Shown: in pieces, positions 30,254 through 39,150 of the stretch
Layout: each line of letters starts with the position of its first letter
How positions within the stretch are numbered: the first letter of the stretch is position 1
Source: Nocardia harenae NBRC 108248
GTDB taxonomy: Bacteria; Actinomycetota; Actinomycetes; Mycobacteriales; Mycobacteriaceae
DNA: 64,000 nucleotides
Assembly: GCF_001612885.1 (NCBI RefSeq)
Contig: NZ_BDBH01000006.1
Span: 207,174-271,173, forward strand
Reading direction: 5' to 3'
Program-made: the position numbers and the translations under genes
The notes under the pieces: model-generated
Database searches by the model: none
Told to the model about the DNA's origin: nothing
What the model saw: the letters and a program-made list of their open reading frames with translations, nothing else

Positions 30254-31402
30254 CTACTCCACCGGGCGCACGTACGGGTTCTCCACCGTTGGCGGCAGCA
30301 GTGCGATGGCCGAGATCCGCTTCATTCCACAGACCTGCATGAGATCCACGACGGCTGACCTGAGCTGCGCGAACACCACGTGCGCGGAGAGCCCGGCGCC
30401 GGCGACCAGCTCCGGGCGGGCGGCCTTGGCGATGGTGCGCAGTACCCTGGCGGCCTCGGCCTGGTCGGGCTGCTCGCCCGGGTCGGCGAGCATCATCCGG
30501 CGCATGACCTCGACGGCGTGGCCGAGCTGCTCGACGGCGTCGATGAGGCGCTGGTCCAGGATCTCGTCGTCGCGGATCAGGGTGAGCGAGCGGCGCAGCA
30601 GGACCCGGACATTGCGCACCGCGTTGTCCAGCGGGTCGGCGGTGGCATCGACGCGCTCCAGCCGAGGGCGGGAGTTCCAGTACAGCGGGGAGATGCGGCT
30701 GATCTCCCTTCCGCCCTCCAGGGTGGAGCGCAGCGCGTCGATCTGCGGCTGGGTGGCGCGCATGGCGGTGAGCGCGCCGCGCACCTTCTCCTGGTCCTGC
30801 TCCAGCAGGCCATCGGCGCCCTGCAGCAGGGCATCGCGGGTGACGGCGAGGACGTCGGCGGCGTGGTTGCGGGCGCGGCGCACCGGATGCAGCGGGATCG
30901 CGGCCACCACGACCACCCCGACCAACCCGCCGACCAGGGCGTCGATCATGCGGGAGAGATCGCCGCCGGAGGCGGGCGGGAGCAGCGTCGCCACCAGCAC
31001 CGCCGAGCCGGCGGCCTGGATGGAGATGATCGAGCCGCCGTCCAGGAAGATCGCCAGCGCCATGGCGGTCGCCACCACCAGCGCGATCTGCCAGACGCCG
31101 GTCCCGACCTGGGAGATGAAGACGTCGCCGATACCGATGCCGACCGCGACGCCGACCACCAGCTCCACCGAGCGGCGCACCCGGGCGCCGAACGAAATGC
31201 CGATCGAGACCACCGCCGCCGTTGGCGCGAAGAACGGCTGCGGGTGGCCGATCACGGTGTGCGCGATGAACCAGGCCAGCGCGGCGCCGACCGAGCACTG
31301 CAGGATCGGCAGCGCCGAGGTGCGCAACCGGGCCGCGGAGCGGCGGAAGCGGTCCGCGGAGCTCTGCCCCGCGGCCCTGACCCGATCGCGCGCCGCCGCC
31401 AC
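30254..31402 (-). CDS. FUSC-like aromatic-acid-exporter-type membrane protein
   Basis: 382 residues. The N-terminal half has about six hydrophobic helices ([107 protein letters not shown]), with the Gln/Gly/Ala pattern of FUSC/ArAE family proteins; the C-terminal half is a long helical soluble domain. It is therefore a putative transporter subunit or regulator of membrane stress, substrate unknown. GTG 31402 lies 7 nt after the stop of the DUF3151 gene, so both share a transcript. Confidence 0.75.
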   Translation of the reverse strand: MAAARDRVRAAGQSSADRFRRSAARLRTSALPILQCSVGAALAWFIAHTVIGHPQPFFAPTAAVVSIGISFGARVRRSVELVVGVAVGIGIGDVFISQVGTGVWQIALVVATAMALAIFLDGGSIISIQAAGSAVLVATLLPPASGGDLSRMIDALVGGLVGVVVVAAIPLHPVRRARNHAADVLAVTRDALLQGADGLLEQDQEKVRGALTAMRATQPQIDALRSTLEGGREISRISPLYWNSRPRLERVDATADPLDNAVRNVRVLLRRSLTLIRDDEILDQRLIDAVEQLGHAVEVMRRMMLADPGEQPDQAEAARVLRTIAKAARPELVAGAGLSAHVVFAQLRSAVVDLMQVCGMKRISAIALLPPTVENPYVRPVE

Positions 31403-31409
31403 CGGCGGG

Positions 31410-31847
31410 TCAGTCCAGGCCGAGCTCGGCCGCCGCCCGGGGATCGCAGTCCTCGAGCAGGTCGAGGCAGCGCGCGTGCTCGTCGCTCTCGCCGACCGCC
31501 TTCGCGGCCCTGGCCAGCGCGCCGACGCTGCGCAGGAAGCCACGGTTCGGCTCGTGGCTCCACGGGACCGGGCCGAAGCCCTTCCAGCCATTGCGGCGCA
31601 GCAGGTCGAGGCCGCGGTGGTAGCCGGTGCGGGCGAAGGCGTAGGCGGCGACAACGTCGTGGTTCACCTCGCCATCGCCCGCGCGCTCCAGCGCCGCCTC
31701 GGCCAGGCGCGCCCAGGCGATGGAGGCCGACGGGTGCGCGGCCGCGACGACGACCGGATCGGCCCCGCCGTCCAGCGCGTCCTCCGCGTCGTGGAGTTCC
31801 GGAAGCAGGACCGGCTGCGGGCCGAGCAGATCACCGAACGAGGTCAT
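31410..31847 (-). CDS. DUF3151 protein (Rv0360c-like)
   Basis: 145 residues, the length of Rv0360c. Starts MTSFGDLLGPQPVLLPE and has the helical repeat-like core PSASIAWARLAEAALERAGDGEVNHDVVAAYAFARTGYHRGLDLLRRNGWKGFGPVPWSHEPNRGFLRSVGALARAA, resembling a TPR-like helix bundle. No activity known. Placement beside the M50 and Rv0361-like genes matches mycobacteria. The start three codons upstream (31856) is an alternative. Confidence 0.85.
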   Translation of the reverse strand: MTSFGDLLGPQPVLLPELHDAEDALDGGADPVVVAAAHPSASIAWARLAEAALERAGDGEVNHDVVAAYAFARTGYHRGLDLLRRNGWKGFGPVPWSHEPNRGFLRSVGALARAAKAVGESDEHARCLDLLEDCDPRAAAELGLD

Positions 31848-31931
31848 GGGGATCATTGTGCACCGCTCCCGGAAATGCTCGATAGGCTGGCGCGCAACTC
31901 ACAAGACCTGGCCTGGAACGAGGGGTAGTAG

Positions 31932-33998
31932 GTGTCCCACCCGAACGACGAGAAGAACCCGGTATCCGGAGATTCCGCGCCTACGGAGGCTATTGCCGCG
32001 CAGGGGGGTGATGCGGTTACCGAGAAGGTGGAGGTGCAGGGTTCTGCTGCGGGGCAGGGGGATACCGGGGCGCGGGAGGCGGCTGAATCCGCGCGGACGC
32101 AGGTGTCCGGTGAGGCGCCGCAGGGAGCGGGCGATAGTGCGCCTGCTGGGCAGGAGTCCGGGGGCGGGCGGTCGGCGGGTGGTGCGGCGCAGGGGGCGCG
32201 GCCGGAGCCGGGTGATGCGGCGGCCGGCGGGGTGCCGGGCGCAGCCGCTGGTGCTGCGCAAACGGTGAGTGATGAGGCTGCGGGTGGCGAGGCCGCCGGT
32301 GGCGACCGGCAGGGAGCTGCGCCGGCGTCCGGTGGCGAGGCGGGTGTGGCGGCTCCGCAGGAGTCGGGCGGGGCTGGACCGTCGCCCGGGGCCGGCGGTG
32401 GCCAGGTTCCCGCTGAGCCGAAGCCTGCGCAGGGCGCGAGCAGTGCCGCCGCGGGCGGAAACAAGCCGCCACAGGCGCCGGAACCTGCGCGGGGCGCGGA
32501 TAACGCGGGTGCCCCGCAGGGCGCTCCTGCGCAGGCACCCGGACGGGCCGGAGCGCCGCAGGGGCCCGGTTCGCCCCAGGGGCCAGGGGAAGGCAAGCCG
32601 CCGCAGGCGCCTGCCGAGGCTCGGTCACCGCAGGGACCTGCCGGTGCGCCCCAGGCACCCGGCGGAAACCGGCCGCCGCAAGCGCCGGAGGGAAACCGGC
32701 CGCCGCAGGGTCAGCCCACGCCCGGCTCGGCCCAGGGGCCGGGCGGGAACCCGCCGCCGCAGGCACCCGCCGGAGCCAAGGCACAGCAAGGCAGCGGTTC
32801 GCTTCAGGAACCTGGTGGAGCCAAGGCGCCGCAGGCGCCCGCCGGGGGCGCCCCGCCGCAAGCGCCGAGCGGGCCGCGGGCCGGCGGCGGGACGCCACCG
32901 CACGCCAACGGCACCACTCCGCCGCAAGCGCCGAGCGGCACCCCGCCACGAGTCGGCGGCGGCGCACCGCAAACGCCCGGCGGAACTCCACCGCAGGCCA
33001 GCGGGGCTCCGCAGGCACCCGCACAGCCCGGCGCCAAGCCTCCGCAGGCTCCCGCCGGGGGCAAAGCGCAGCAACCCCCGACCCCCTCGGGCGAACAACC
33101 GCAGGACGCCACCGCCAAGACCGAGAAGATCGCGCGCCCCGAGGCGAAGGACAACTCGGGCGACGAGACCGTCGCGATGCGCGTGGTCCCGGCCCCGGGA
33201 AATGCCGACGCCCCGACCCAGGCCTTCCCGGTCCAGCAGCAGGGCGGCCCGGACGGGGCCACGCAGCGCATCCAGCGCACCGACCGGGTGCCCGGCGCGG
33301 TCCCGCTGAGCAAACCGCCGACCACCCCGCGCCCGGCCCCGGGCCCGAAGCAGGCCGGCGCCCAGCGCCCGGCCGGCCCGAACCAGGTCGAGGAGACCCG
33401 CCCGTCGGACCCGCAGCGCCCGGCCGAACCCCGCCAGGTCGCCTCCGCCCCCTCCCCCGCCGACATCCAGCCGACCCGCCCGGCCCAGCAGCAGCAGCGC
33501 CCCATCGCCCCGCCGCAGCGGATCGAGCCGCAGCCGCAGCAACCCGCAGAACAGGGCGGTGGCGGGAAGAAACTGCTGCTGATCGGCGGCGCGATGGTCG
33601 TGGTGATCGTCGCCCTCGTGGCGATCATCGCCGCACTGGCGGGCGGCGGCGAGGACTCGCCGGAGACCCAGGTGCGGAACGCGATCGCGAAGTACACCTC
33701 ATCGCTGGACCAGGGCGACCTGGCCGGGCTGCGCGAGTCCACCTGCGGTGCGCTGCACGACTACTACCAGGGCATCTCGGAGCAGGATTTCGCCGGTGTG
33801 CACCAGGTCTCGCAGCAGTCGGGGAGCATCCCGGTGGTGGAGAAGGTGGACGCGGTGCGGGTTACCGACGGCACCGCGCTGGCCCAGGCGACGGTGTTCA
33901 TCCGCTCCGATCCGAACACCAAGACCGAGCGCACCTTCGACCTGCAGCGCACCGACGCGGGGTGGAAGGTCTGCGAGCCGCCGACCGGGGCCTCCTGA
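31932..33998 (+). CDS. Rv0361-like membrane protein with giant low-complexity tail
   Basis: 688 residues. About 1-540 is a cytoplasmic, disordered Pro/Gln/Ala/Gly-rich region built of irregular PPQAPxG and PQGPxG units, ending in Thr-containing acidic/basic pieces (KTEKIARPE, DETVAMRVV). One transmembrane helix follows (KLLLIGGAMVVVIVALVAII, about 550-570), then an extracytoplasmic domain of about 110 residues with two cysteines (STCGALHDYY, WKVCEPP). The M. tuberculosis counterpart is about 275 residues, so the tail is greatly expanded. GTG start 31932. Function unknown; such tails are often phosphorylated or act as scaffolds (inference). Confidence 0.75.
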   Translation: MSHPNDEKNPVSGDSAPTEAIAAQGGDAVTEKVEVQGSAAGQGDTGAREAAESARTQVSGEAPQGAGDSAPAGQESGGGRSAGGAAQGARPEPGDAAAGGVPGAAAGAAQTVSDEAAGGEAAGGDRQGAAPASGGEAGVAAPQESGGAGPSPGAGGGQVPAEPKPAQGASSAAAGGNKPPQAPEPARGADNAGAPQGAPAQAPGRAGAPQGPGSPQGPGEGKPPQAPAEARSPQGPAGAPQAPGGNRPPQAPEGNRPPQGQPTPGSAQGPGGNPPPQAPAGAKAQQGSGSLQEPGGAKAPQAPAGGAPPQAPSGPRAGGGTPPHANGTTPPQAPSGTPPRVGGGAPQTPGGTPPQASGAPQAPAQPGAKPPQAPAGGKAQQPPTPSGEQPQDATAKTEKIARPEAKDNSGDETVAMRVVPAPGNADAPTQAFPVQQQGGPDGATQRIQRTDRVPGAVPLSKPPTTPRPAPGPKQAGAQRPAGPNQVEETRPSDPQRPAEPRQVASAPSPADIQPTRPAQQQQRPIAPPQRIEPQPQQPAEQGGGGKKLLLIGGAMVVVIVALVAIIAALAGGGEDSPETQVRNAIAKYTSSLDQGDLAGLRESTCGALHDYYQGISEQDFAGVHQVSQQSGSIPVVEKVDAVRVTDGTALAQATVFIRSDPNTKTERTFDLQRTDAGWKVCEPPTGAS

Positions 33999-34044
33999 AC
34001 CCCGAGCAATCACTGACCGTTCACGCCAGTAGCATCTCCGCATC

Positions 34045-35106
34045 ATGCGCGATCAGACGACGACGCTTTCGGGAGTTAGGGACGTGGCGCAGACACCGAC
34101 GCTCACCGGGCAGCGGTTCCGGGTACGGGACCGCTACGAGGTGGGGCGCGAGAAGATCAGGGAGTTCGCCAGGGCGGTGCAGAACGGGCACGGCGCGCAC
34201 CACCGGGAGGCGGAGGCGGCGGCGCTCGGGTACGGCCGGGTGCTCGCCCCGCCCACCTTCGCCTCGGTGATCGGCCTCGCGGCGACCCGCGCGCTGCTCG
34301 ACTCGGTGCTCACCGAGTACGACATCTCGCAGATCCTGCAGACCGACCAGGTCTTCGAAATCCACCGCCCGCTGCTCGCGGGCGACTCCATCGCCAGCGA
34401 GCTGCTCATCGATTCGATCCGCAATTTCGGCGACAACGACTTCGTCACTGTGCGGTTCGCGCTCAGCAACGAGCAGGGCGAGGTGGCGGTCTCCGGCACC
34501 ACCACGATCGTGGCGCGCCGGGGCGCCGAGGTCGATGCCGACCTGGTGACGGCGGTGGAGAACATCGTCATGCACTCGCGCCCGATGGAGCAGGTAGGCG
34601 CGCTGGACGAGAGCGAGGCGCTGATCCCGCTCGGCATCGGCCCGGCCCCGGCGAACCCGCCGCGCCGGGAGCGGGCGCCGCGCACCGTCCCGGACTTCGC
34701 GGCGCTGGCCACGGGCGACGAGCTGCCCACCGGCACCGCCCGGCTCACCCGCGGCGACTTGGCGAACTACGCGGGCGTCGCGGGCGATCCGAACCCCATC
34801 CATTTCAGCGAGTACGCGGCCAAGCTGGCTGGGCTGCCGACGGTGGTGGCGCACGGCCTGCTCACCATGGGGCTGGCCGCGGGGTACCTCACCGACTGGC
34901 TCGGCGATCCGACCGCGATCGAGAAGTTCAGCGTGCGGTTCTCCGGCTTCGTCCCGGTGCACACGACGGCGCCGAGCACGGTCGAGTTCGGCGGCCGGAT
35001 CAAGTCGCTGGATCCGGAGCGGCGCTCCGCGACGGTGCTGCTCTCCGGGACCTCGGAGGGGCGCAAGCTCTTCGGGCGCGCGGTCGCCGAGGTCCGGCTC
35101 GGCTGA
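34045..35106 (+). CDS. Fused (3R)-hydroxyacyl-ACP dehydratase HadA/HadB
   Basis: 353-residue double hot-dog protein. Residues about 20-150 form a HadA-like MaoC N-terminal domain (RDRYEVGREKIREFARAVQNGH, VLAPPTFASV); residues about 215-353 form a HadB-like MaoC domain carrying the catalytic pair in YAGVAGDPNPIHFSEYAAKLAG followed by VVAHGLLTMGL. In mycobacteria HadA and HadB are separate subunits of the FAS-II dehydratase for mycolic-acid elongation; here they are joined by a linker. GTG 34084 after GGGAG is an alternative start that removes 13 poorly conserved residues. Confidence 0.85.
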   Translation: MRDQTTTLSGVRDVAQTPTLTGQRFRVRDRYEVGREKIREFARAVQNGHGAHHREAEAAALGYGRVLAPPTFASVIGLAATRALLDSVLTEYDISQILQTDQVFEIHRPLLAGDSIASELLIDSIRNFGDNDFVTVRFALSNEQGEVAVSGTTTIVARRGAEVDADLVTAVENIVMHSRPMEQVGALDESEALIPLGIGPAPANPPRRERAPRTVPDFAALATGDELPTGTARLTRGDLANYAGVAGDPNPIHFSEYAAKLAGLPTVVAHGLLTMGLAAGYLTDWLGDPTAIEKFSVRFSGFVPVHTTAPSTVEFGGRIKSLDPERRSATVLLSGTSEGRKLFGRAVAEVRLG

Positions 35107-36597
35107 TCAGCCGAGCTCGGCGTGCATCAGGTAGACGTTGTAATCGCTCCAGGTGGTGATGGTGAAGTAGAGGTCACCGCCGCGCGACCACGGGTGGATG
35201 AAGCCGCCGTAGAGCTCCGGGTAGTCGAGCACGCTCACCGTCGGCGTGCTCGGTGACCAGACGCCCTGCGGCGAATCCGCCTCGCGCAGCACGATGGCGG
35301 CCTTGGCGGTGTCCAGGTAGCTCATCTGCCAGACCTCGCGCTCGGCGTCGAACCGCACCGAGAGCTCGCCCGCGGGCGCGTCGACCACCGGGGTGGCCGC
35401 GGCGCCGCCGCCCACCGGGGTCGCCGCGGCGGCGCCGCTTGTCGGAACCCAGGCCCCGTCCTTCCAATATTGGTAGGCGGTGGTGTTGAGCACCTGCTCC
35501 TTCGGCACCCTGGCCAGCCCGACGGCGCCGAGCCTGGTGTTCGGGGTGCCGAACAGGTAGACGTACTCGCCCTGCGGCACCATCGCGCTGACCTGGAAGT
35601 TCGAGACGCCGAAGATATTGTCCCAGCGGGCGTGCGGATCCTCGGTCCAGGTGCTTCCGCCGTCGTCGGAGTAGGCGATGCCGCCGTAGTTGGTGTAGAA
35701 GGTGCCGGGCGCGCTGTGCCAGGTGCGGATCGACATGTAGCTGAGGAACTGCCGGGAGCCGATGGCGAAGCCGGAGGTGGGGATGGTGGTGATCTCGACG
35801 TTGTCCAGCTTGCGGCTGGAGAGGATCTCGGCGGCGTGGCAGCGGGAGTCGGTGACCATGCGGTCGAAGGTGACGCCGTCGCTCAGCTCCCGGTCGGTGC
35901 TGAAGGCGAGGACATTGCTGCGCCAGTCGCCGCCCATGCCACCCGGCGGGTGGAAGCCGTTGCCGACGGTGTCGCCGAAGGCCATGGCGATCTCGCCGGG
36001 CGCGCTCTCCCACATGATGCCGAGGTCGGTGCCCTCCACCTGCCAGCGCTTGTCGGTGCGGTTGATCGAGGAGGCGCCGGTCTGCTTGGCGACCTCGCGC
36101 ACCTCCCCGACCCGCGGCGCTGCGGGGGCGGGCGACTGCGGGGCCGGGTCGACCGGCGGCTGCACCGGTTCCGGCGCGGGCGGTTGCGGCGGCGGGACGG
36201 CGCCGGGGGCGGGCAGCGCGAAGTAGAAGGGCTGTGGGTTGAGCAGCAGCTCCGGGATGCCGAGGCGGCGGGCGACGCTAGGCGGCGGGTCCGGCTGGTC
36301 GGTGAGGTCGGGGCAGGGGTTGTGGCAGGGATCCTCGGGCAGCACCGTCTCCTGCCGGACCGGTTGCGGCGCGGGCGGTTCCGGCGGGAGCACGGTGACG
36401 ACCGGGTACGGGATCGGCACCTCGAGCGTCTTCGGCACCAGCGGCTCGTGCACCGGCGGCGGGTCGGTGGCACAGGGGCCGGTGCCGGGTGCCCGCGCGG
36501 GTTCCTCGGCGGCGGCCGGGCCGCTCGCCAGCACGCCGGCGGCGCAGAGCACCGTGCCGAGCACCGCCATCGTCCGCATCCCCGCAGACCCCGTCAT
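35107..36597 (-). CDS. Secreted DUF4185 protein, putative endo-D-arabinanase
   Basis: 496 residues. Signal peptide (RTMAVLGTVLCAAGVLASGPAAA), a Pro-rich stalk (about 35-165), then a beta-propeller-like DUF4185 domain: ASSINRTDKRWQVEGTDLGIMW, IAMAFGDTVGNGFHPPG, RSNVLAFSTD, GSRQFLSYMSIRTW, YGGIAYSDDGGSTW, YVYLFGTPNTRLGAVGLARV and a C-terminal YDTAK-to-YFTITTWSDYNVYLM region. DUF4185 includes GH183 endo-D-arabinanases that cut mycobacterial arabinogalactan; that role is inferred from family. A TAGGGT -10-like element lies at 36652-36647. Directly downstream of the EmbR-like regulator, same strand. Confidence 0.82.
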   Translation of the reverse strand: MTGSAGMRTMAVLGTVLCAAGVLASGPAAAEEPARAPGTGPCATDPPPVHEPLVPKTLEVPIPYPVVTVLPPEPPAPQPVRQETVLPEDPCHNPCPDLTDQPDPPPSVARRLGIPELLLNPQPFYFALPAPGAVPPPQPPAPEPVQPPVDPAPQSPAPAAPRVGEVREVAKQTGASSINRTDKRWQVEGTDLGIMWESAPGEIAMAFGDTVGNGFHPPGGMGGDWRSNVLAFSTDRELSDGVTFDRMVTDSRCHAAEILSSRKLDNVEITTIPTSGFAIGSRQFLSYMSIRTWHSAPGTFYTNYGGIAYSDDGGSTWTEDPHARWDNIFGVSNFQVSAMVPQGEYVYLFGTPNTRLGAVGLARVPKEQVLNTTAYQYWKDGAWVPTSGAAAATPVGGGAAATPVVDAPAGELSVRFDAEREVWQMSYLDTAKAAIVLREADSPQGVWSPSTPTVSVLDYPELYGGFIHPWSRGGDLYFTITTWSDYNVYLMHAELG

Positions 36598-36728
36598 CAG
36601 CGCAGTTCCCCTCGTCGGCACAGCGAACCGGACCCGATCGCGAGAGACCCTACCGGCCGCGCCGACCCGGCACTCGCCGGACTCCTCCGCTTGCGCCCCC
36701 GCCGAACCGCGTCCGGCCGTCCGCCCGC

Positions 36729-37847
36729 TCAGCGATCGGCGTGAAACGTGAGCACGGTGGCGCCGATTCGGACCCGGTCGCCGTCCGCGAGCGGCGCGCC
36801 CTCGTCGATCGCCTCCTCGTTGATGAAGACGCCGTTCGCCGAGTTCAGGTCCTTGATCAGCAGCCCGGCCCTGGTCGGGGTGATGGCGGCGTGGTAGCGG
36901 CTGGCCTTGGGATCGTCCAGCACCAGGTCGTTGTCGGTCATCCGGCCGATCCGGATGCCGCTCGGCGGAATGAGGACGGCCCGGCCGTCGGCGAGCCGCA
37001 GCTGCCCGCTGCGCACGGTGCGCGGGGTCTCGGTGACGGTCTCGGTCATGGCCGCGGCGAGCTGGTCGGTGCGCCCCCGTTCGGCCGCCTGCAGCGGCTC
37101 CTGGCGCAGCACCCGCTGTTCCAGCTCGATGAGCGCGGGGCCGGGGTCGATGCCGAGCTCGTCGGCGAGCACGGTGCGCACCCGGCGGCAGGCGTCGAGC
37201 GCGTCGGCCTGCCGGCCGGAGAGGTAGAGCGCGGTGATGAGCTGGCCCCAGAGCGGCTCGCGCAGCGGGTGCTCGTTCGTCACCGCGACCAGCTCGCCGA
37301 TCACCGAGGAGGCACGGCCGCAGGCGATCTCGGCGTCGAACCGGGCCGAGGTGGCGAGCAGCCGCTCCTCCTCCATGGCGGTGGCGAAGCTGTCCGCGAA
37401 CTGCAGCCCGGCCAGGTCGGCCAGCGCCCGGCCGCGCCACTCGCGCAGCGCGGCGGCGAAGTGCTTGGCCGCGCCCGCGTGGTCGCCCGCCTCAGCCGCC
37501 CGCGCGCCCGCCTCCCGCGCCGCCTGGAAGCGGCCGAGGTCGCAGCCCTCCTCGGAGACCTCGAGCCGATACCCGGACGCCTCGGTGCGCAGCACCAGCG
37601 CCGGGTCGATACCGGAATTGCGCAGCGCCTTGCGCAGATTCGAGACGAAGACCTGCAGGCTCGCGGAGTAGGAGTCCGGCGGGTCCTCGTTCCACACCAT
37701 CTCGGCGAGCGCCGACGACGAGACGGCCCGTCGCCGGTTCACCGCGAGCGCGGCAAGCAAGGCCCGCGGCTTGGGCCCGCCGAACGCCACCGGCACACCG
37801 CCGACGAGCAGTTCGACGGACCCGAGCACGCGCACATCGAGACTCAT
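36729..37847 (-). CDS. EmbR-like SARP regulator with C-terminal FHA domain
   Basis: 372 residues. Order: OmpR-type winged helix (about 1-95; RVLGSVELLVGG, FGGPKPRALLAALAVNRRRAVSSSALAEMVW), bacterial transcriptional activator domain of TPR helices (about 96-250; HPLREPLWGQLITALYLSGRQADALDACRRVRTVLADELG) and FHA domain (about 285-372; IRIGRMTDNDLVLDD, SRYHAAI, NGVFINEE) that reads phosphothreonine. This is the architecture of mycobacterial EmbR, a regulator of the embCAB arabinosyltransferases activated by Ser/Thr kinases. It lies 28 nt after fba and just upstream of the DUF4185 arabinanase-like gene. Confidence 0.9.
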   Translation of the reverse strand: MSLDVRVLGSVELLVGGVPVAFGGPKPRALLAALAVNRRRAVSSSALAEMVWNEDPPDSYSASLQVFVSNLRKALRNSGIDPALVLRTEASGYRLEVSEEGCDLGRFQAAREAGARAAEAGDHAGAAKHFAAALREWRGRALADLAGLQFADSFATAMEEERLLATSARFDAEIACGRASSVIGELVAVTNEHPLREPLWGQLITALYLSGRQADALDACRRVRTVLADELGIDPGPALIELEQRVLRQEPLQAAERGRTDQLAAAMTETVTETPRTVRSGQLRLADGRAVLIPPSGIRIGRMTDNDLVLDDPKASRYHAAITPTRAGLLIKDLNSANGVFINEEAIDEGAPLADGDRVRIGATVLTFHADR

Positions 37848-37875
37848 CTGCTCGAGCCCTCGTGGAATCAGGGGG

Positions 37876-38910
37876 TCAGGCGCTGATCGACTTCCCCGCG
37901 GACCTCAGATCATTGCACGCCTCGACCACGCGCGCCGCCATCGAGGTCTCGGCCTTCTTGAGGTAGCTGCGCGGGTCGTAGACCTTCTTGTTGCCGACCT
38001 CGCCGTCGATCTTCAGCACACCGTCGTAGTTCGAGAACATGTGGGCGGCCAGCGGGCGGGTGAAGGCGTACTGGGTGTCGGTGTCGACGTTCATCTTGAC
38101 CACGCCGTAGTTCAGCGCCGCGTCGATCTCGGACTTGAGCGAGCCGGAGCCGCCGTGGAAGACGAAGTCGAAGGGCTGCGCGTCGGCGCCGAGCCCGAGC
38201 TTGGCGGCGGCCACCTTCTGGCCCTCGGCCAGCACCTCGGGGCGCAGCTTCACATTGCCCGGCTTGTACACGCCGTGCACATTGCCGAAGGTGGCGGCGA
38301 GCAGGTACTTGCCGTTCTCGCCCGCGCCGAGCGCCGCGATGGTCTTCTCGAAGTCCTCGGCGGTGGTGTAGAGCTTGTCGTTGATCTCGGCCTCGACGCC
38401 GTCCTCCTCGCCGCCGACAACACCGATCTCGACCTCGAGAATGATATTGGCCGCGGCGGTCGTCTTCAGCAATTCCTGGGCGATCTCCAGGTTCTCGTCG
38501 ATCGGCACCGCCGAGCCGTCCCACATGTGCGACTGGAAGAGCGGGTGCTGCCCGGCGTTCACGCGCTCCTGGGAGATCGCGATCAGCGGGCGGACGAAGG
38601 TGTCCAGCTTGTCCTTGGGGCAGTGGTCGGTGTGCAGCGCGATGGTGACGCCGTACCGCGCGGCCACCACGTGCGCGAACTCCGCCAGCGCCACCGCGCC
38701 GGTCACCATGTCCTTGACGCCGAGGCCGGAGCCGAATTCCGCGCCGCCGGTCGAGAACTGGATGATGCCGTCGCTGCCCGCGTCCGCGAAGCCCTTGATG
38801 GCCGCGTTGATCGTCTCCGACGACGTGCAGTTGATGGCGGGGAATGCGAAGGAGTTCGCCTTGGCCCGGCCGAGCATCTCGGCGTAGACCTCCGGAGTCG
38901 CGATAGGCAC
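37876..38910 (-). CDS. fba: Fructose-bisphosphate aldolase, class II
   Basis: Zinc-dependent aldolase of glycolysis/gluconeogenesis. 344 residues, the length of mycobacterial Fba. Landmarks: FAFPAINCTSSETINAAIKGFADAGSDGIIQFSTGGAEF, ALHTDHCPKDKL (catalytic Asp, zinc His), LEVEIGVVGGEEDGV, TFGNVHGVYKPGNVKLRPE (zinc His) and FVFHGGSGSLKSEI (zinc His). GTG 38910 follows GGAGG by 9 nt. A -10-like TAGGGT lies at 38982-38977. Confidence 0.97.
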   Translation of the reverse strand: MPIATPEVYAEMLGRAKANSFAFPAINCTSSETINAAIKGFADAGSDGIIQFSTGGAEFGSGLGVKDMVTGAVALAEFAHVVAARYGVTIALHTDHCPKDKLDTFVRPLIAISQERVNAGQHPLFQSHMWDGSAVPIDENLEIAQELLKTTAAANIILEVEIGVVGGEEDGVEAEINDKLYTTAEDFEKTIAALGAGENGKYLLAATFGNVHGVYKPGNVKLRPEVLAEGQKVAAAKLGLGADAQPFDFVFHGGSGSLKSEIDAALNYGVVKMNVDTDTQYAFTRPLAAHMFSNYDGVLKIDGEVGNKKVYDPRSYLKKAETSMAARVVEACNDLRSAGKSISA

Positions 38911-39150
38911 TGGTGAGACCTCCGTGTTGAGCGGCACTGGCTGAGTGCGGCGAAAGAGACACATATGTCGCTCACCACCCTAGGCCAGGGCAGGTTCGCG
39001 CCGGGCAGCGGAGGTACCGCCGCCGCGCGAGCGAAACTCCGGAGAACCGGTACTGTTGTCAAGGTGATTTCGCTGGTGGCTCTCGGCACGATGGGGACTC
39101 GGTATGCCGGGACGGGTTCTCGGACGTCGAACGAGCGGATTCGCTAGCAG

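Noticed and set aside
32017..33742. Alternative frames on both strands over the Pro/Gln-rich gene
   Set aside because: Repeated PQAP codons open all frames; only the frame ending in the transmembrane helix and external domain has meaningful features.
38965..39147. 60-residue frame between fba and dedA
   Set aside because: Composition is not convincing and the interval more likely holds the fba and dedA promoters.
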